64,000 bases of DNA from JANPLN01 sp043757265 (GCA_043757265.1 JAYUQP010000045.1:17262-81261), one strand, 5' to 3'. Shown: positions 42,685-51,738, counted from the first letter of the stretch. Program-made: numbers and translations. Notes: a model not told the origin generated them from the sequence alone.

Positions 42685-43329
42685 TTACTTCACTATCTTC
42701 TGAGCATCCTTTAGGAATTTTTCGAGACCTTTGTCTGTAAGAGGATGCTGACTCATTCCTTGCATCACTTTAAATGGCACAGTTACGATGTCCGCGCCGA
42801 TCAGCGCCGAGTCTAGAATATGAATATTGTGCCGAATGCTCGCCACGAGAATTTCTGTATCAAAGCCGTAGTTATCATAGATCGTGCGAATCTGTTCGAT
42901 GAGATCCATTCCAGTACTAGAAATATCATCTAGGCGACCAACAAACGGAGACACCATACTGCCGCCAGCTTTTGCGACAAGCAAAGCTTGAAGCGGAGAG
43001 AAAACGAGAGTCACGTTGGATTTAATTCCTTCAGCACGAAGCTGTCGAACTGCCACTAAACCTTCTTCAGTCATTGGAATCTTGACGACGACATTGTCGG
43101 CGATTTTCGCTAAATCTAATCCCTCTTTGAACATGTCTTCAGATTTGATAGAGAGAACTTCGGCAGAGACTGGCCCTTTGATTTCCTTGCAGATATCCGC
43201 AATCACTTCTTTGAAAGGACGACCGATGCCAGCAATCAATGATGGATTAGTTGTTACACCATCAACCCATCCACGTGCATTGGCTTGTTTGATTTCGTTG
43301 ATGTCTGCTGAGTCGATAAAAAATTTCAT
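42685..43329 (-). CDS. Fructose-6-phosphate aldolase/transaldolase family protein
   Basis: A 214-residue protein of the TalC/Fsa subfamily of transaldolases. The start is ATG 43329, chosen because CAGGAG precedes it and the motif MKFFIDSADINEI is the usual N-terminus. The Schiff-base lysine is K83 (NVVVKIPMT) and TTNPSLIAGIG (26-36) is the other signature. Members act in the pentose phosphate pathway as transaldolases or as fructose-6-phosphate aldolases; the active site does not let me choose. It follows dapB by 86 bases. Confidence 0.88.
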   Translation of the reverse strand: MKFFIDSADINEIKQANARGWVDGVTTNPSLIAGIGRPFKEVIADICKEIKGPVSAEVLSIKSEDMFKEGLDLAKIADNVVVKIPMTEEGLVAVRQLRAEGIKSNVTLVFSPLQALLVAKAGGSMVSPFVGRLDDISSTGMDLIEQIRTIYDNYGFDTEILVASIRHNIHILDSALIGADIVTVPFKVMQGMSQHPLTDKGLEKFLKDAQKIVK

Positions 43330-43415
43330 TAGGCGCTCCTGTTTCAAGTTGCGCACACTGTATGCTAGAACACCGGTGAATTCAACGAACCGATTTTTTT
43401 TTTACGATTCAAATC

Positions 43416-44102
43416 TCAGAGTGATTGTAGATAATCTTCCATAGAATAAAGCCCTGGGCGTTTGTTTGCGAGCCATACTCCCGCTTCCACGGCCCCACGC
43501 GCAAACACCGCTCTTTGCAAGGCTTTGTGTTCGATGGTGATGACCTCGTCGCCAGAAGATATTTCAATTCTATGGGTACCGACTATCTCACCTTCGCGAA
43601 TAGATTTTGGTTTTGGCAAGCCTGAACGCTTTTTATCGAGAATATTTTGCAACACGATCGCTGTTCCGCTTGGCTTATCTTTTTTGTGAATATGGTGCCA
43701 TTCTGTCATCTGAATTTTAAAATGACCGGGGAGGGGTGTAGCTCTCAATATATCTTTCACCATTTGCACACCGATAGAAGTGTTGGCTGTCCATAACACA
43801 GGAATTTTTTTACTCGCTTTTTTAAGAACAGAAAAATGTTTTTCAGAAAGCCCGGTGGTACCCGATAGAATTGGGATTTTGTTTTTCAAGCACCACTGTA
43901 CGCTCAACAAAAACATCTCGGGCGACGAAAAATCAATGAGTAGATCAGGCTTATGTTTTACATCGATAAAACTTGTTACAACTTGTCCTTTGGGCTTGCG
44001 GGCAATACCACCGCTGAAGTTTGCACCTTTCGTTTTGCGCAAAACTTTTTGTATTTCCTGGCCCATTCTTCCTTGTGCACCGACGACAAAAATTTTCATC
44101 AT
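43416..44102 (-). CDS. dapB: 4-hydroxy-tetrahydrodipicolinate reductase
   Basis: A 228-residue NAD(P)H-dependent reductase in lysine and diaminopimelate synthesis. GAQGRMGQEI (8-17) starts the Rossmann fold; TEWHHIHKKDKPSGTA gives the catalytic His-Lys and substrate-binding loop. It is about 40 residues shorter than the E. coli enzyme, as in some other short DapB. It overlaps dapA by four bases. Confidence 0.92.
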   Translation of the reverse strand: MMKIFVVGAQGRMGQEIQKVLRKTKGANFSGGIARKPKGQVVTSFIDVKHKPDLLIDFSSPEMFLLSVQWCLKNKIPILSGTTGLSEKHFSVLKKASKKIPVLWTANTSIGVQMVKDILRATPLPGHFKIQMTEWHHIHKKDKPSGTAIVLQNILDKKRSGLPKPKSIREGEIVGTHRIEISSGDEVITIEHKALQRAVFARGAVEAGVWLANKRPGLYSMEDYLQSL

Positions 44103-44971
44103 AGATACATCTCGTATTTTTTAAGCGCCCCTTCAATTTGCTTTGTTTTCTCAGAGCTCAGTTGGCAAAGCGGCAGCCGCATCTCGTCGCTCGCAATGAC
44201 TCCCAAAATTTTCAGCGCCGCCTTTACCGGAATGGGGTTGGATGTAATATACAGGCTTCGAATTAGCTCCAGCGATCCACTGAAGTCTAGAAGTGCCTCT
44301 TCGGTTACGGTTCCCGAAAACCACTCGCTCATTTTCCGTGGCATAATGTGCGAGCATACCGAGATCACTCCCTGACCACCCATCTTTTTTAACGCCAAGC
44401 AGGTTTCATCGTCGCCGCTTAGGACGTTCCAATTTGGGCCACAGGCACTAAGGATTTTTTGATCGAATTCCAAATTGCCAGTGGCTTCCTTGATTCCACA
44501 AATATTTTTATGCAGCGATAGCTTGTAAATGGTATCTACTTCCAAACTCGTGATTGTTCGCCCAGGAACGTTGTAAAGCAAAACGGGAGCTCCGGCTTCA
44601 TCCGCGATAGTTTTGAAATGCTCGTACAAACCCTGTTGTGGTGGCTTATTATAGTAGGGAACTACCACCAACAAAGATTTTGCTCCTGCGGCCACCGCTT
44701 TTTGCGAAAACTCCACCGTCCTTTTTGTGTTGTTACTTCCCGAACCAAACATAATGGTGGCTTTCGGCCCAGCCGCCTCTGCGACCAAGTTGAGGATAGC
44801 AAGGCTTTCCTCCTCGGAAAGAGTCGGGCTTTCGGCAGTGGTGCCGTTAACCACAAACTGATTTATGCCAGCGTTCGTTTGCTGCGCGACCAATTTTAAA
44901 AGCGACGCCTCGTCCACTTGACCATTTTTAAATGGCGTCACAAGCGCCGTGTAAACTCCTGTTGGCTTCAT
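44099..44971 (-). CDS. dapA: 4-hydroxy-tetrahydrodipicolinate synthase
   Basis: A 290-residue TIM-barrel aldolase that condenses pyruvate with aspartate semialdehyde. Schiff-base K161 (CGIKEATGN), Y133 and R138 (LLYNVPGRT) and the pyruvate-binding GTTAESPTLS (43-52) are present. The family motif is usually GTTGE; here it is GTTAE. Its start overlaps the last base of dapF and its end overlaps dapB, which makes a compact dapF-dapA-dapB operon for the peptidoglycan precursor meso-diaminopimelate. Confidence 0.95.
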   Translation of the reverse strand: MKPTGVYTALVTPFKNGQVDEASLLKLVAQQTNAGINQFVVNGTTAESPTLSEEESLAILNLVAEAAGPKATIMFGSGSNNTKRTVEFSQKAVAAGAKSLLVVVPYYNKPPQQGLYEHFKTIADEAGAPVLLYNVPGRTITSLEVDTIYKLSLHKNICGIKEATGNLEFDQKILSACGPNWNVLSGDDETCLALKKMGGQGVISVCSHIMPRKMSEWFSGTVTEEALLDFSGSLELIRSLYITSNPIPVKAALKILGVIASDEMRLPLCQLSSEKTKQIEGALKKYEMYL

Positions 44972-45750
44972 TAGATGCTCCCCTCGAAAACTAATTTTGT
45001 TTCGCCACTCAATTTGGCTTTAGCCGTTGCCAGAATTTCCACGGCCAGTTTTCCACCTGGCGTTTGTACCTGAACCAGATTTTTTTGATTCTTTAAATTT
45101 AAGTAAACCTGGGCTGCAGCAAGCACCCCGGTTCCACAGGAAAGGGTAAAGTCGTTGACCCCGCGTTCCAGTGTCACGGAATGGAGGGAGCCTTCAGCGA
45201 GCTCAGCGTAAAACGTGAGATTGGAGCCCCGGGGACCAAATGCTGTATCAAAAATAAATGGCGCAAGCTCCTGAGCCCTGCCAAAGATATTTTCGAGTGA
45301 GGGCACCGGGATTACAAAATGCGGAACACCAGTGTTCGTAAGATAACCTTTTTCGAATTTCCCCTGAAACATATTTTCTTTTTTTTCGATTGTCCCTGCA
45401 GGTAATTCGATTTCAATCTCGACAAACTCCTTGCGCAAAGTGCGTCCAACAAACTCAGCATGTTGAGTTTTGACCACAACCTCGGACAATTTGTTTTGCG
45501 AAAACAAAAACCAGGTGGTTGCTCGAGCTGCGTTGCCACACATCTCGGCCTCGCGTCCATCGGGATTGTAAAAGGTCCACTCAAAGCGATGGCCTTCGGT
45601 GCTGGGTCGCAAATGAACAAGACCGTCAGACCCTACTCCAAAATGGCGATCGCAAAGTTCGCGCACAATTTCGGCAGTCGGCTGCCATTGTTCATCGTTT
45701 ATAATGATAAAATCATTGCCCGTCGCCTGCGCCTTAAAGAATTTCATCAC
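44971..45750 (-). CDS. dapF: Diaminopimelate epimerase
   Basis: A 259-residue cofactor-independent epimerase that turns LL- into meso-diaminopimelate. The two catalytic cysteines are C71 (EMCGNAARAT) and C205 (LSCGTGVLAA). Also visible are the N-terminal FKAQATGNDFIII and RHFGVGSDGL. It shares four bases with the LptM-like gene upstream, an ATGA junction, and one base with dapA downstream. Confidence 0.95.
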   Translation of the reverse strand: MMKFFKAQATGNDFIIINDEQWQPTAEIVRELCDRHFGVGSDGLVHLRPSTEGHRFEWTFYNPDGREAEMCGNAARATTWFLFSQNKLSEVVVKTQHAEFVGRTLRKEFVEIEIELPAGTIEKKENMFQGKFEKGYLTNTGVPHFVIPVPSLENIFGRAQELAPFIFDTAFGPRGSNLTFYAELAEGSLHSVTLERGVNDFTLSCGTGVLAAAQVYLNLKNQKNLVQVQTPGGKLAVEILATAKAKLSGETKLVFEGSI

Positions 45751-45956
45751 TGCGCCTTTGTTCTATTTTTCTTTTTAATTTTTTTGGTTGGCTGGGGTTC
45801 TTCCGGTTTAGGCTCCACTATCGGCGCTAGCTGTTGGTTTTCTTCTTTGAGTTCTTTTTTAAGTGACCCCTCTGTGGGGAGCGGTGGCTCTGGTGGACCT
45901 TTTACCCCGCAACCAAGAGTGGCCCAAATAAACAAACCCAAAATGATTTTACTCAT
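45747..45956 (-). CDS. LptM-like small lipoprotein
   Basis: A 69-residue lipoprotein. The signal ends at C16 (WATLGCGVKGPPEPPLP). The motif C-G-x-K-G-P directly after the lipid-bearing cysteine is the hallmark of LptM (YifL), which helps assemble the LptD outer-membrane translocon in E. coli. The tail is proline, lysine and glutamate rich and probably disordered. In E. coli yifL also lies directly upstream of dapF, so the gene order supports the assignment. It overlaps dapF by four bases. It was small enough to be missed by automatic calling. Confidence 0.75.
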   Translation of the reverse strand: MSKIILGLFIWATLGCGVKGPPEPPLPTEGSLKKELKEENQQLAPIVEPKPEEPQPTKKIKKKNRTKAQ

Positions 45957-45990
45957 GTGCTTCCTTACTATCTACTTTTTACCATTCTCT

Positions 45991-46752
45991 TTAAGATTCT
46001 TTTTCTGCGTCTTTGACGTCGTACCTACAAAATTCCGGCACCATCAAAAATACCTTTTTTTGTCTACCAGATAAGGGCCGACAAGACGATAAATATTTTT
46101 GCTTTTCGTCGGTAATTTGCCACTTTTCCCAAATGACGAAACGTCTGTTTGGGACCATTGTTTTATGAAAAGCTTTCATAATTTCAGGTGTCGGTTTTTT
46201 CGCTTTGCTCTCTGCAACCATTTCTAACAACGATACGTAAAAGCAGTAGTCCCTTTCGGCCCCAAGCAACGTTCCCGATTTGCACATTACTTTCGCGCTG
46301 GGGATCTGTTTTTCTCGGAGACCAAGCCAAACAGCATAGACCTTGTAAATTTCCATGAATGGAAGCTCCTGCTGGGCCCATTCGATTTTTTCACGTGCTT
46401 TAACGTAGTCTTTTCGATCCAGCCAAAAAGCGATGGTGTGGGAAAGTAATTTTGTGTTGTACGGTTCGCGCTCAAGCGCTGAAAGAAAATTTTTTTCAAT
46501 CTCATCTGGATCATCACCTGGGGTCGCGATTAAATCCAAGGTTTTTTCGAAAAGGCTGAGCGTGCTATCGTACTGGAAGTTTGCCAACCACTGAGCCACC
46601 TGCTGCTGGCTCTGCGATGTTTTTAAAATTTTCGGGTTATTTTTCAAAAAGAAAACAGCTTCGCCGACGTTTTTTTCAAGAAATTGGTTTTTGACTGTTT
46701 CTAACGTTGCATGACTTATTAACAGTAAACTCACTGCAACGTTTAGGATCAT
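45991..46752 (-). CDS. Secreted protein with TPR-like helices
   Basis: A 253-residue protein with a signal peptide (MILNVAVSLLLISHA). The remainder is mostly helical, in the style of tetratricopeptide or similar repeats (EREPYNTKLLSHTIAFWLDR, DYVKAREKIEWAQQELP). Three cysteines lie in the C-terminal half. I recognise no family. It overlaps ftsK by four bases and is followed by the lptM-like gene after 34 bases, so it belongs to the ftsK-dap transcription unit. Confidence 0.65.
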   Translation of the reverse strand: MILNVAVSLLLISHATLETVKNQFLEKNVGEAVFFLKNNPKILKTSQSQQQVAQWLANFQYDSTLSLFEKTLDLIATPGDDPDEIEKNFLSALEREPYNTKLLSHTIAFWLDRKDYVKAREKIEWAQQELPFMEIYKVYAVWLGLREKQIPSAKVMCKSGTLLGAERDYCFYVSLLEMVAESKAKKPTPEIMKAFHKTMVPNRRFVIWEKWQITDEKQKYLSSCRPLSGRQKKVFLMVPEFCRYDVKDAEKES

Positions 46753-49064
46753 AGTGTTTTTTGCCCCTCGTATGGTTTGATGAGTACATCTCTTGGTTTG
46801 CTACCATTTGCTGGGCCAACCACTCCCTCGCGCTCAAAAAGTTCTATTAGTCTAGCAGCTCTTGGATATCCGAGGCGAAATTTTCTTTGCACAAGGGACG
46901 CACTCACCGATTTGAGGCCCGACACCCAGGCGAGAATTTCATCGTAGCGTTCGTCGTAGTCATCGGATTGCGCATCGGCACTGTCCCACGCGCCCTCTCC
47001 ACTTTCAGAAAAAGCTGGTTGCCGGGTGATAGCACGCATCGCCGACTCATCATAGTCAGGCTGTCCTTGCTGCGACCAATAAAGCATTACCTCTGCGATT
47101 TCGGCTTCTGTTACCCAGGGCCCGTGATGGCGTTCGGGTTTTGCCACTCCTGGAGCAAGAAAAAGCATATCACCACGGGCTAAAAGTCGTTCGGCTCCAG
47201 AATCATCGAGAATAATGCGTGAATCCATTTTGCTGGCAACCTTAAAGCTGATTCGTCCCGGAATGTTTGTTTTAATTAAACCTGTGACCACGTCTTTTCG
47301 CGGACTTTGCATCGCAAGTATCAAGTGAATTCCACAGGCGCGAGCCATTTGCGCTAAGCGCACAACAGCATGTTCAACATTGTTTTTGTCTACGGCCATC
47401 AAGTCGCCAAACTCTTCTACCACAATAACGATAAACGGTTGTGGACTGTAGTAGTACGAGTCTAGAGGAACTTCGACTGCGTTATTGTACTTTTCGTGGG
47501 CTTCGATGTCTTCTTTACTCAGTTGTTGAACTTTTTCGTTATACGATTCGATACCTCGTGCGCCAAACTTGGACATCGAACGATAGCGTTTTTCCATCTC
47601 GCGCACCGCCCAGCTCAATGCATTGACAGCTTTTTTAGGGTCGGTGACCATTGGTAAAAGTAAATGCGGGATATTATTAAACGCCGCTAAATCGACCTGT
47701 TTCGGATCGATCAGTATCAAGCGCAATGTCTGCGGTGAGTGCCGGAAGAGTAAACCTGTTAACGCACACACCACAAACACAGATTTTCCAGAACCGGTTG
47801 TCCCCGCCACCAATAAATGTGGCATTTTGCGCAAATCCACAACTTTCGGAAGGCCGTCGGCCTGCCGTCCGAGGGCGAGCGGCAGCTTCATGTCGTCCGA
47901 CCAAAAATCGTCCAGTGCTAAAACATCTTTAAGATACACTGTTTCTCGATGGGAATTAGAAGTTTCGATCCCCACCACATCGCGCCCCGGAATAGGAGCG
48001 ATAATTCGAACCGACTCACTGCTGAGTGCCAAGGAAAGGTCATCAGCCAGCTCGGTAATTTTACTGATCTTTACGTCGGCATTTGGTTTGAACTCAAACA
48101 GTGTTACCGCGGGGCCAGGCTTTGCCCCTTTCACTTCGCCTTTTACTGCAAACTGCCCAAGCTTATCCACTAGCAATGCCGACTTCATTTTGATTTCTTT
48201 ATCGTCCACCCGATAGCGGGATTCTGGCGGATCTTCTAACAGAGCAATCTCCGGCAGTTTCCAGTTGGCAATTCTCCGTTGCACCTTTTTTTTAAGATCA
48301 ACGCGCCGGCGCTTTAAAGGCCCTAACAGGCTTTGAAAAACGGGGACAGGCTCTGTTGCTGTAGGCTCTTGCATCGCCTCAGTCTCCGTCTCGTTTTCGC
48401 TCTTGGAAGAACCCCCGAAAGGTGCACTCATTGTCTGAGACGTGGCCGACCCTGGGTAGTCAATTTTGAGAGCCGTAGTTTTCTGCTGCGCTTTTTCTCG
48501 AAGATGCAAAAATGTCGCAATCAGTTTATCGCAAAAAGTAAGAAACCATCTTTTTGGTTCTTCAAAAGCTCGTGGTCCAAAAAGAATCACATTTAGTGCC
48601 AAAAGACTTGTCCACAGGATTATCCCCACACCCACCGTGTTAAAAAGGCGCGTCATCTGCGTTTGCAAAAAATTTCCGGCCAGTCCGCCCACGTAGATGT
48701 TGTTGTTGTACAACTTAATCCCCTGCAAGTGCAGAGATAGCAATGTCGAGGCCGTCACCATGAGTAGCACCGACGCTAAAACTTTTTCCCACAGAATATC
48801 TACCTGCCGGCGCTTGAGAAAACTGAAAGCGAAAAATAAAAGGAGGCCGACAGCTCCCCACGACGTCAAACCAAAGACTTGGTACATCAGATCAGAAAAA
48901 AAACTTCCAAACAATCCACAGGCATTGTGTGCGTTTTGTCGCACCCCGATAGAATTGAATGAAGGATCCTCTGGGTGATGTGTCCCCAACGCAAGTGCAA
49001 TGAAGAGTGCCGCCGACAAGAAAAATAACGCATGCAATACAGACTTTATTTGGTTCGTTTTCAT
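46749..49064 (-). CDS. ftsK: DNA translocase FtsK
   Basis: A 771-residue DNA pump that clears the chromosome from the division septum and activates dimer resolution. The N-terminus has about four transmembrane segments (to about residue 180), a linker of about 90 residues, and the RecA-like motor with Walker A GTTGSGKSV (about 420-428) and Walker B IVVVEEFGDLM. The C-terminal gamma domain (YDEILAWVSGLKSVSASLVQ, RKFRLGYPRAARLIELFERE) reads the orienting DNA sequences. Length is close to that of SpoIIIE and short FtsK. It heads the long minus-strand operon and is divergent from fis. Confidence 0.95.
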   Translation of the reverse strand: MKTNQIKSVLHALFFLSAALFIALALGTHHPEDPSFNSIGVRQNAHNACGLFGSFFSDLMYQVFGLTSWGAVGLLLFFAFSFLKRRQVDILWEKVLASVLLMVTASTLLSLHLQGIKLYNNNIYVGGLAGNFLQTQMTRLFNTVGVGIILWTSLLALNVILFGPRAFEEPKRWFLTFCDKLIATFLHLREKAQQKTTALKIDYPGSATSQTMSAPFGGSSKSENETETEAMQEPTATEPVPVFQSLLGPLKRRRVDLKKKVQRRIANWKLPEIALLEDPPESRYRVDDKEIKMKSALLVDKLGQFAVKGEVKGAKPGPAVTLFEFKPNADVKISKITELADDLSLALSSESVRIIAPIPGRDVVGIETSNSHRETVYLKDVLALDDFWSDDMKLPLALGRQADGLPKVVDLRKMPHLLVAGTTGSGKSVFVVCALTGLLFRHSPQTLRLILIDPKQVDLAAFNNIPHLLLPMVTDPKKAVNALSWAVREMEKRYRSMSKFGARGIESYNEKVQQLSKEDIEAHEKYNNAVEVPLDSYYYSPQPFIVIVVEEFGDLMAVDKNNVEHAVVRLAQMARACGIHLILAMQSPRKDVVTGLIKTNIPGRISFKVASKMDSRIILDDSGAERLLARGDMLFLAPGVAKPERHHGPWVTEAEIAEVMLYWSQQGQPDYDESAMRAITRQPAFSESGEGAWDSADAQSDDYDERYDEILAWVSGLKSVSASLVQRKFRLGYPRAARLIELFEREGVVGPANGSKPRDVLIKPYEGQKTL

Positions 49065-49308
49065 CCTTTCAGTTTAAAAAATGTATTGGAAGAGTTAAAG
49101 CACCATCTGATTGACTCGACCTAAGTCAACGTGAGGTGTGCTTTTTCCCCGCTGTGCGGGTGTTTTAGCCGTACTCGCAAACATCAAGGAAAAAATTTTT
49201 CATTACGCACTGAAAAAATAAATTATTTTATTGATAGATAGGGTGTTTAAAAACTACAAACATTGTCTGCGTAAACAACAAACATTACTTAATTGGGGTA
49301 CGGTTTTT
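49065..49308. promoter_or_regulatory. Divergent control region between ftsK and fis
   Basis: A 244-base gap. TTGATA (49231-49236), 18 bases, TACAAA (49255-49260) is a reasonable promoter for fis. An inverted repeat TTGACT (49111-49116) and AGTCAA (49124-49129), seven bases apart, could be a regulator site facing ftsK. A small hairpin CCCGC-TGT-GCGGG followed by TGTTTT (around 49149-49165) looks like a weak terminator or leader structure. Confidence 0.45.
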
Positions 49309-49605
49309 ATGGAAGTTAATCACTCAGATAATCTTTTTGTCGCGAATCTACACTCTGTAAGCTTAGAAAGCCTTGTGAAAAGCAAACTGGAGGTTTTATT
49401 TCGTCAACAAAAAGAAGCTGACGTTGAGCTAAACGATCTTCATAAGCTTATTCTAGAACAAGTTGAAAAGCCTCTTATCGAGCTGTCTCTTAAACAAAAT
49501 AGAGGTAATCAGGTAAAGACTGCGAAGTTGCTTGGTATCAACCGCAACACCCTTAAGAAAAAAATCGACACCTTTAAAATCGATATTAAAAACTTACTTA
49601 GCTAA
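49309..49605 (+). CDS. fis: Fis-family DNA-binding protein
   Basis: A 98-residue protein from the ATG at 49309 (GGGG upstream); the frame is open further, but this start gives exactly the size of E. coli Fis. The C-terminal helix-turn-helix reads NQVKTAKLLGINRNTLKKKI. Fis is a nucleoid-associated protein that bends DNA and regulates rRNA and growth-phase genes; many small Fis proteins outside gamma-proteobacteria are only sequence relatives, so function is tentative. It is monocistronic, between ftsK (divergent) and dnaB. Confidence 0.75.
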   Translation: MEVNHSDNLFVANLHSVSLESLVKSKLEVLFRQQKEADVELNDLHKLILEQVEKPLIELSLKQNRGNQVKTAKLLGINRNTLKKKIDTFKIDIKNLLS

Positions 49606-49683
49606 TTCATCAGCGAGACTCGATACGACATCTTGGTAAGACTCGCATAATTTATCGATTCCTTGGGGGGAGCTGGTATACCT

Positions 49684-51156
49684 ATGTCTTATAAAATTCC
49701 TCCGCATAATAACGAGGCCGAGCTATCTATCATCGGCGGCATGATGGTTGAACCCGATGCTTACGACATTGTGTCCGACATCATTCATGCGGAAGACTTC
49801 TACAAGGTCGCGCACCAAAAAATTTATTCGGCTATTGCCGAACTGAATGCGAAAAGCCAACCCGCCGATATCATTATGATCTCGAATCACTTGGCGCATA
49901 AAAAAGAGCTGGATTCCATCGGCGGACCGAGCACCCTGGCCGAGATCCTCAATCAAGTTCCCGCGGCCATTAACCTTCGCGGCTACGCTGAAATCGTTAA
50001 ACAAAAATCTCTGCTTCGTAAGCTGATTCACACAAACGGTGAAATCATGTCCGAGGCCTATGATGAAAAATTCGATTCCATCGATTCGTTCGTCGATGAA
50101 GTAGAAGCACGAATTTTCAAAATCACCGAACAAAAAGAAACTAAAAGCAATCTCACTAGCGCTGCCGATTTGATTAAAGTGAGCATCGATAAAATCACCG
50201 ATCTCGCGAGCAAAAATCAGGAGATCACTGGTATCGCTTCTGGGTTTTCCACTCTAGATCGAATGACTTCGGGATTTCAGCCGGGTGATTTTATCATTCT
50301 AGCGGCGCGCCCTTCCATGGGTAAGACCGCCTTGAGTTTAAACCTCGCTCTAAACGCTGCTATGAAGCTTAAAAAGTCAGTGGCATACTTCTCGGTGGAA
50401 ATGGGCAAAGAGCAACTGATGATGCGTGTACTGGCTTCAGAAGCTAAAGTGAATATGTCGGATATTCGTATTGGTCGAATCAAAGATTCAGACTGGCCGC
50501 GTTTGATTGATAAAGCTTCAACTCTCGCAGACACCTCGTTGTTTATCGATGATACCAGTTCCATTTCTCCCTACGAAATTCGCTCAAAATCGCGCCGGCT
50601 TAAATCCCAGTTCGGCCTCGATATGATTATCATCGATTATTTACAAATTATGGGACTGCCTGGCAAAGTTGAAAGCCGCGAACGGGCTGTGGCAGAAATT
50701 TCTAAAAGCTTAAAAAGTATCGCCAAAGAACTTCGCGTTCCAGTTATCGCACTTTCCCAGCTCAACCGAGGTGTTGAAGGTCGGACGGGCGATATGAAAA
50801 AACCGGTCCTTTCGGATCTTCGTGAATCGGGCTCCATCGAGCAAGATGCCGATATTATTATGATGCTTTATCGCGAAGAGTATTACGATCCTGAAAATCC
50901 GGAAATCAAAGGTCAGGCCGATTTACTTATTCGCAAGCACAGAAACGGACCTGTCGGTGACGTAAAGTTGAAGTGGCAGGCGCAGTTTGGTCAATTTACC
51001 GAATGGCAGGATGGCTATTCTCAACCTGCCGGAGCCAGCTCAGGTGGCAATGCCCCCTTTTCTTCAGGTGGAGGCGGCGGCCAATACGGGGGCGGTTATT
51101 CTGGCGGTGGGGGCGGCGGCCAGAGCGGCAAAGTAAAGAACTTCGCCCCAAGATAA
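49684..51156 (+). CDS. dnaB: Replicative DNA helicase DnaB
   Basis: A 490-residue hexameric helicase from the ATG at 49684; GGGGGGAG lies about 15-20 bases upstream. The N-terminal helical domain (EAELSIIGGMMVEPDAYDIV) and RecA-like core with Walker A ARPSMGKTALSLNLA (around 208-222), SVEMGKEQLM and IIDYLQIM are typical. The last 45 residues are glycine-serine rich (SSGGGGGQYGGGYSGGGGGG) and end KVKNFAPR. That tail is not part of standard DnaB and resembles the flexible C-terminus of SSB. It is convergent with rplI, with a 57-base-arm hairpin between the stop codons. Confidence 0.95.
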   Translation: MSYKIPPHNNEAELSIIGGMMVEPDAYDIVSDIIHAEDFYKVAHQKIYSAIAELNAKSQPADIIMISNHLAHKKELDSIGGPSTLAEILNQVPAAINLRGYAEIVKQKSLLRKLIHTNGEIMSEAYDEKFDSIDSFVDEVEARIFKITEQKETKSNLTSAADLIKVSIDKITDLASKNQEITGIASGFSTLDRMTSGFQPGDFIILAARPSMGKTALSLNLALNAAMKLKKSVAYFSVEMGKEQLMMRVLASEAKVNMSDIRIGRIKDSDWPRLIDKASTLADTSLFIDDTSSISPYEIRSKSRRLKSQFGLDMIIIDYLQIMGLPGKVESRERAVAEISKSLKSIAKELRVPVIALSQLNRGVEGRTGDMKKPVLSDLRESGSIEQDADIIMMLYREEYYDPENPEIKGQADLLIRKHRNGPVGDVKLKWQAQFGQFTEWQDGYSQPAGASSGGNAPFSSGGGGGQYGGGYSGGGGGGQSGKVKNFAPR

Positions 51157-51157
51157 A

Positions 51158-51282
51158 ACGAATAGGTGAGCCGATCCTTTTTGCGACTGAATGCACAAAA
51201 ACCCTTTAATAAAGAAAGCTGAACTCTTTATTGAAGGGTTTTTGTGCATTCAGTCGCAAAAAGGATCGGCTCACCTATTCGT
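51158..51282. repeat. Near-perfect 57-bp inverted repeat between dnaB and rplI
   Basis: Left arm 51158-51214, right arm 51226-51282. They match at 56 of 57 positions and the one difference is a G-U pair in RNA. The loop is 11 bases. It starts two bases after the dnaB stop codon and ends five before the rplI stop. Four-T runs lie just outside each end. Confidence 0.95.
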
Positions 51283-51286
51283 ACTT

Positions 51287-51736
51287 TTAGGCGTCGAGGC
51301 GTTCTACTGAGATTGCAATTGTTGTTTCGAGACCATCACCAAAGCTGATTTTTGCTTGGTGTTGACCCAAAACTTTGATCGCGTCGTCGATCACAACGTC
51401 TTTTTTCTCAATGGCAAAGCCTTTTTTTACGAGCTCGACTGCGATATCTTTTGTTGTCACAGATCCAAAAATCTTGTCTTTTTCGCCTGCGGCAATTTTA
51501 AATACTATAGTTACTTTTTTGATTTGCTCTAAAATTTGAGATTTTTCATCGCGTGCTTTCGTTTTGCGAGAAGTTGCAACACGTTGCCAGTGTTCGAATT
51601 CTTTAACCCGAGACTCAGTAGCTTCGGCTGCTAGGCTGCGCGGGAAAAGAAAGTTTCTGGCAAAACCACCCGAAACGTTTACCATATCGCCTGTGCGACC
51701 TAAATCTTTCACGTCCTGTTTCAAAATCACTTTCAT
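51287..51736 (-). CDS. rplI: 50S ribosomal protein L9
   Basis: A 149-residue protein with the L9 N-terminal signature MKVILKQDVKDLGRTGDMVN followed by VSGGFARNFLFPRSLA, a long connecting helix (about 45-80) and a C-terminal RNA-binding domain. It binds 23S rRNA near the L1 stalk and limits frame slippage. It is the last gene of the rpsF-DUF2232-rplI group; the upstream gene ends two bases before its start. Confidence 0.96.
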   Translation of the reverse strand: MKVILKQDVKDLGRTGDMVNVSGGFARNFLFPRSLAAEATESRVKEFEHWQRVATSRKTKARDEKSQILEQIKKVTIVFKIAAGEKDKIFGSVTTKDIAVELVKKGFAIEKKDVVIDDAIKVLGQHQAKISFGDGLETTIAISVERLDA

Positions 51737-51738
51737 AT

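Noticed and set aside
47623..48216. 197-codon plus-strand frame opposite ftsK
   Set aside because: Antisense to the FtsK motor domain; composition typical of a shadow frame.
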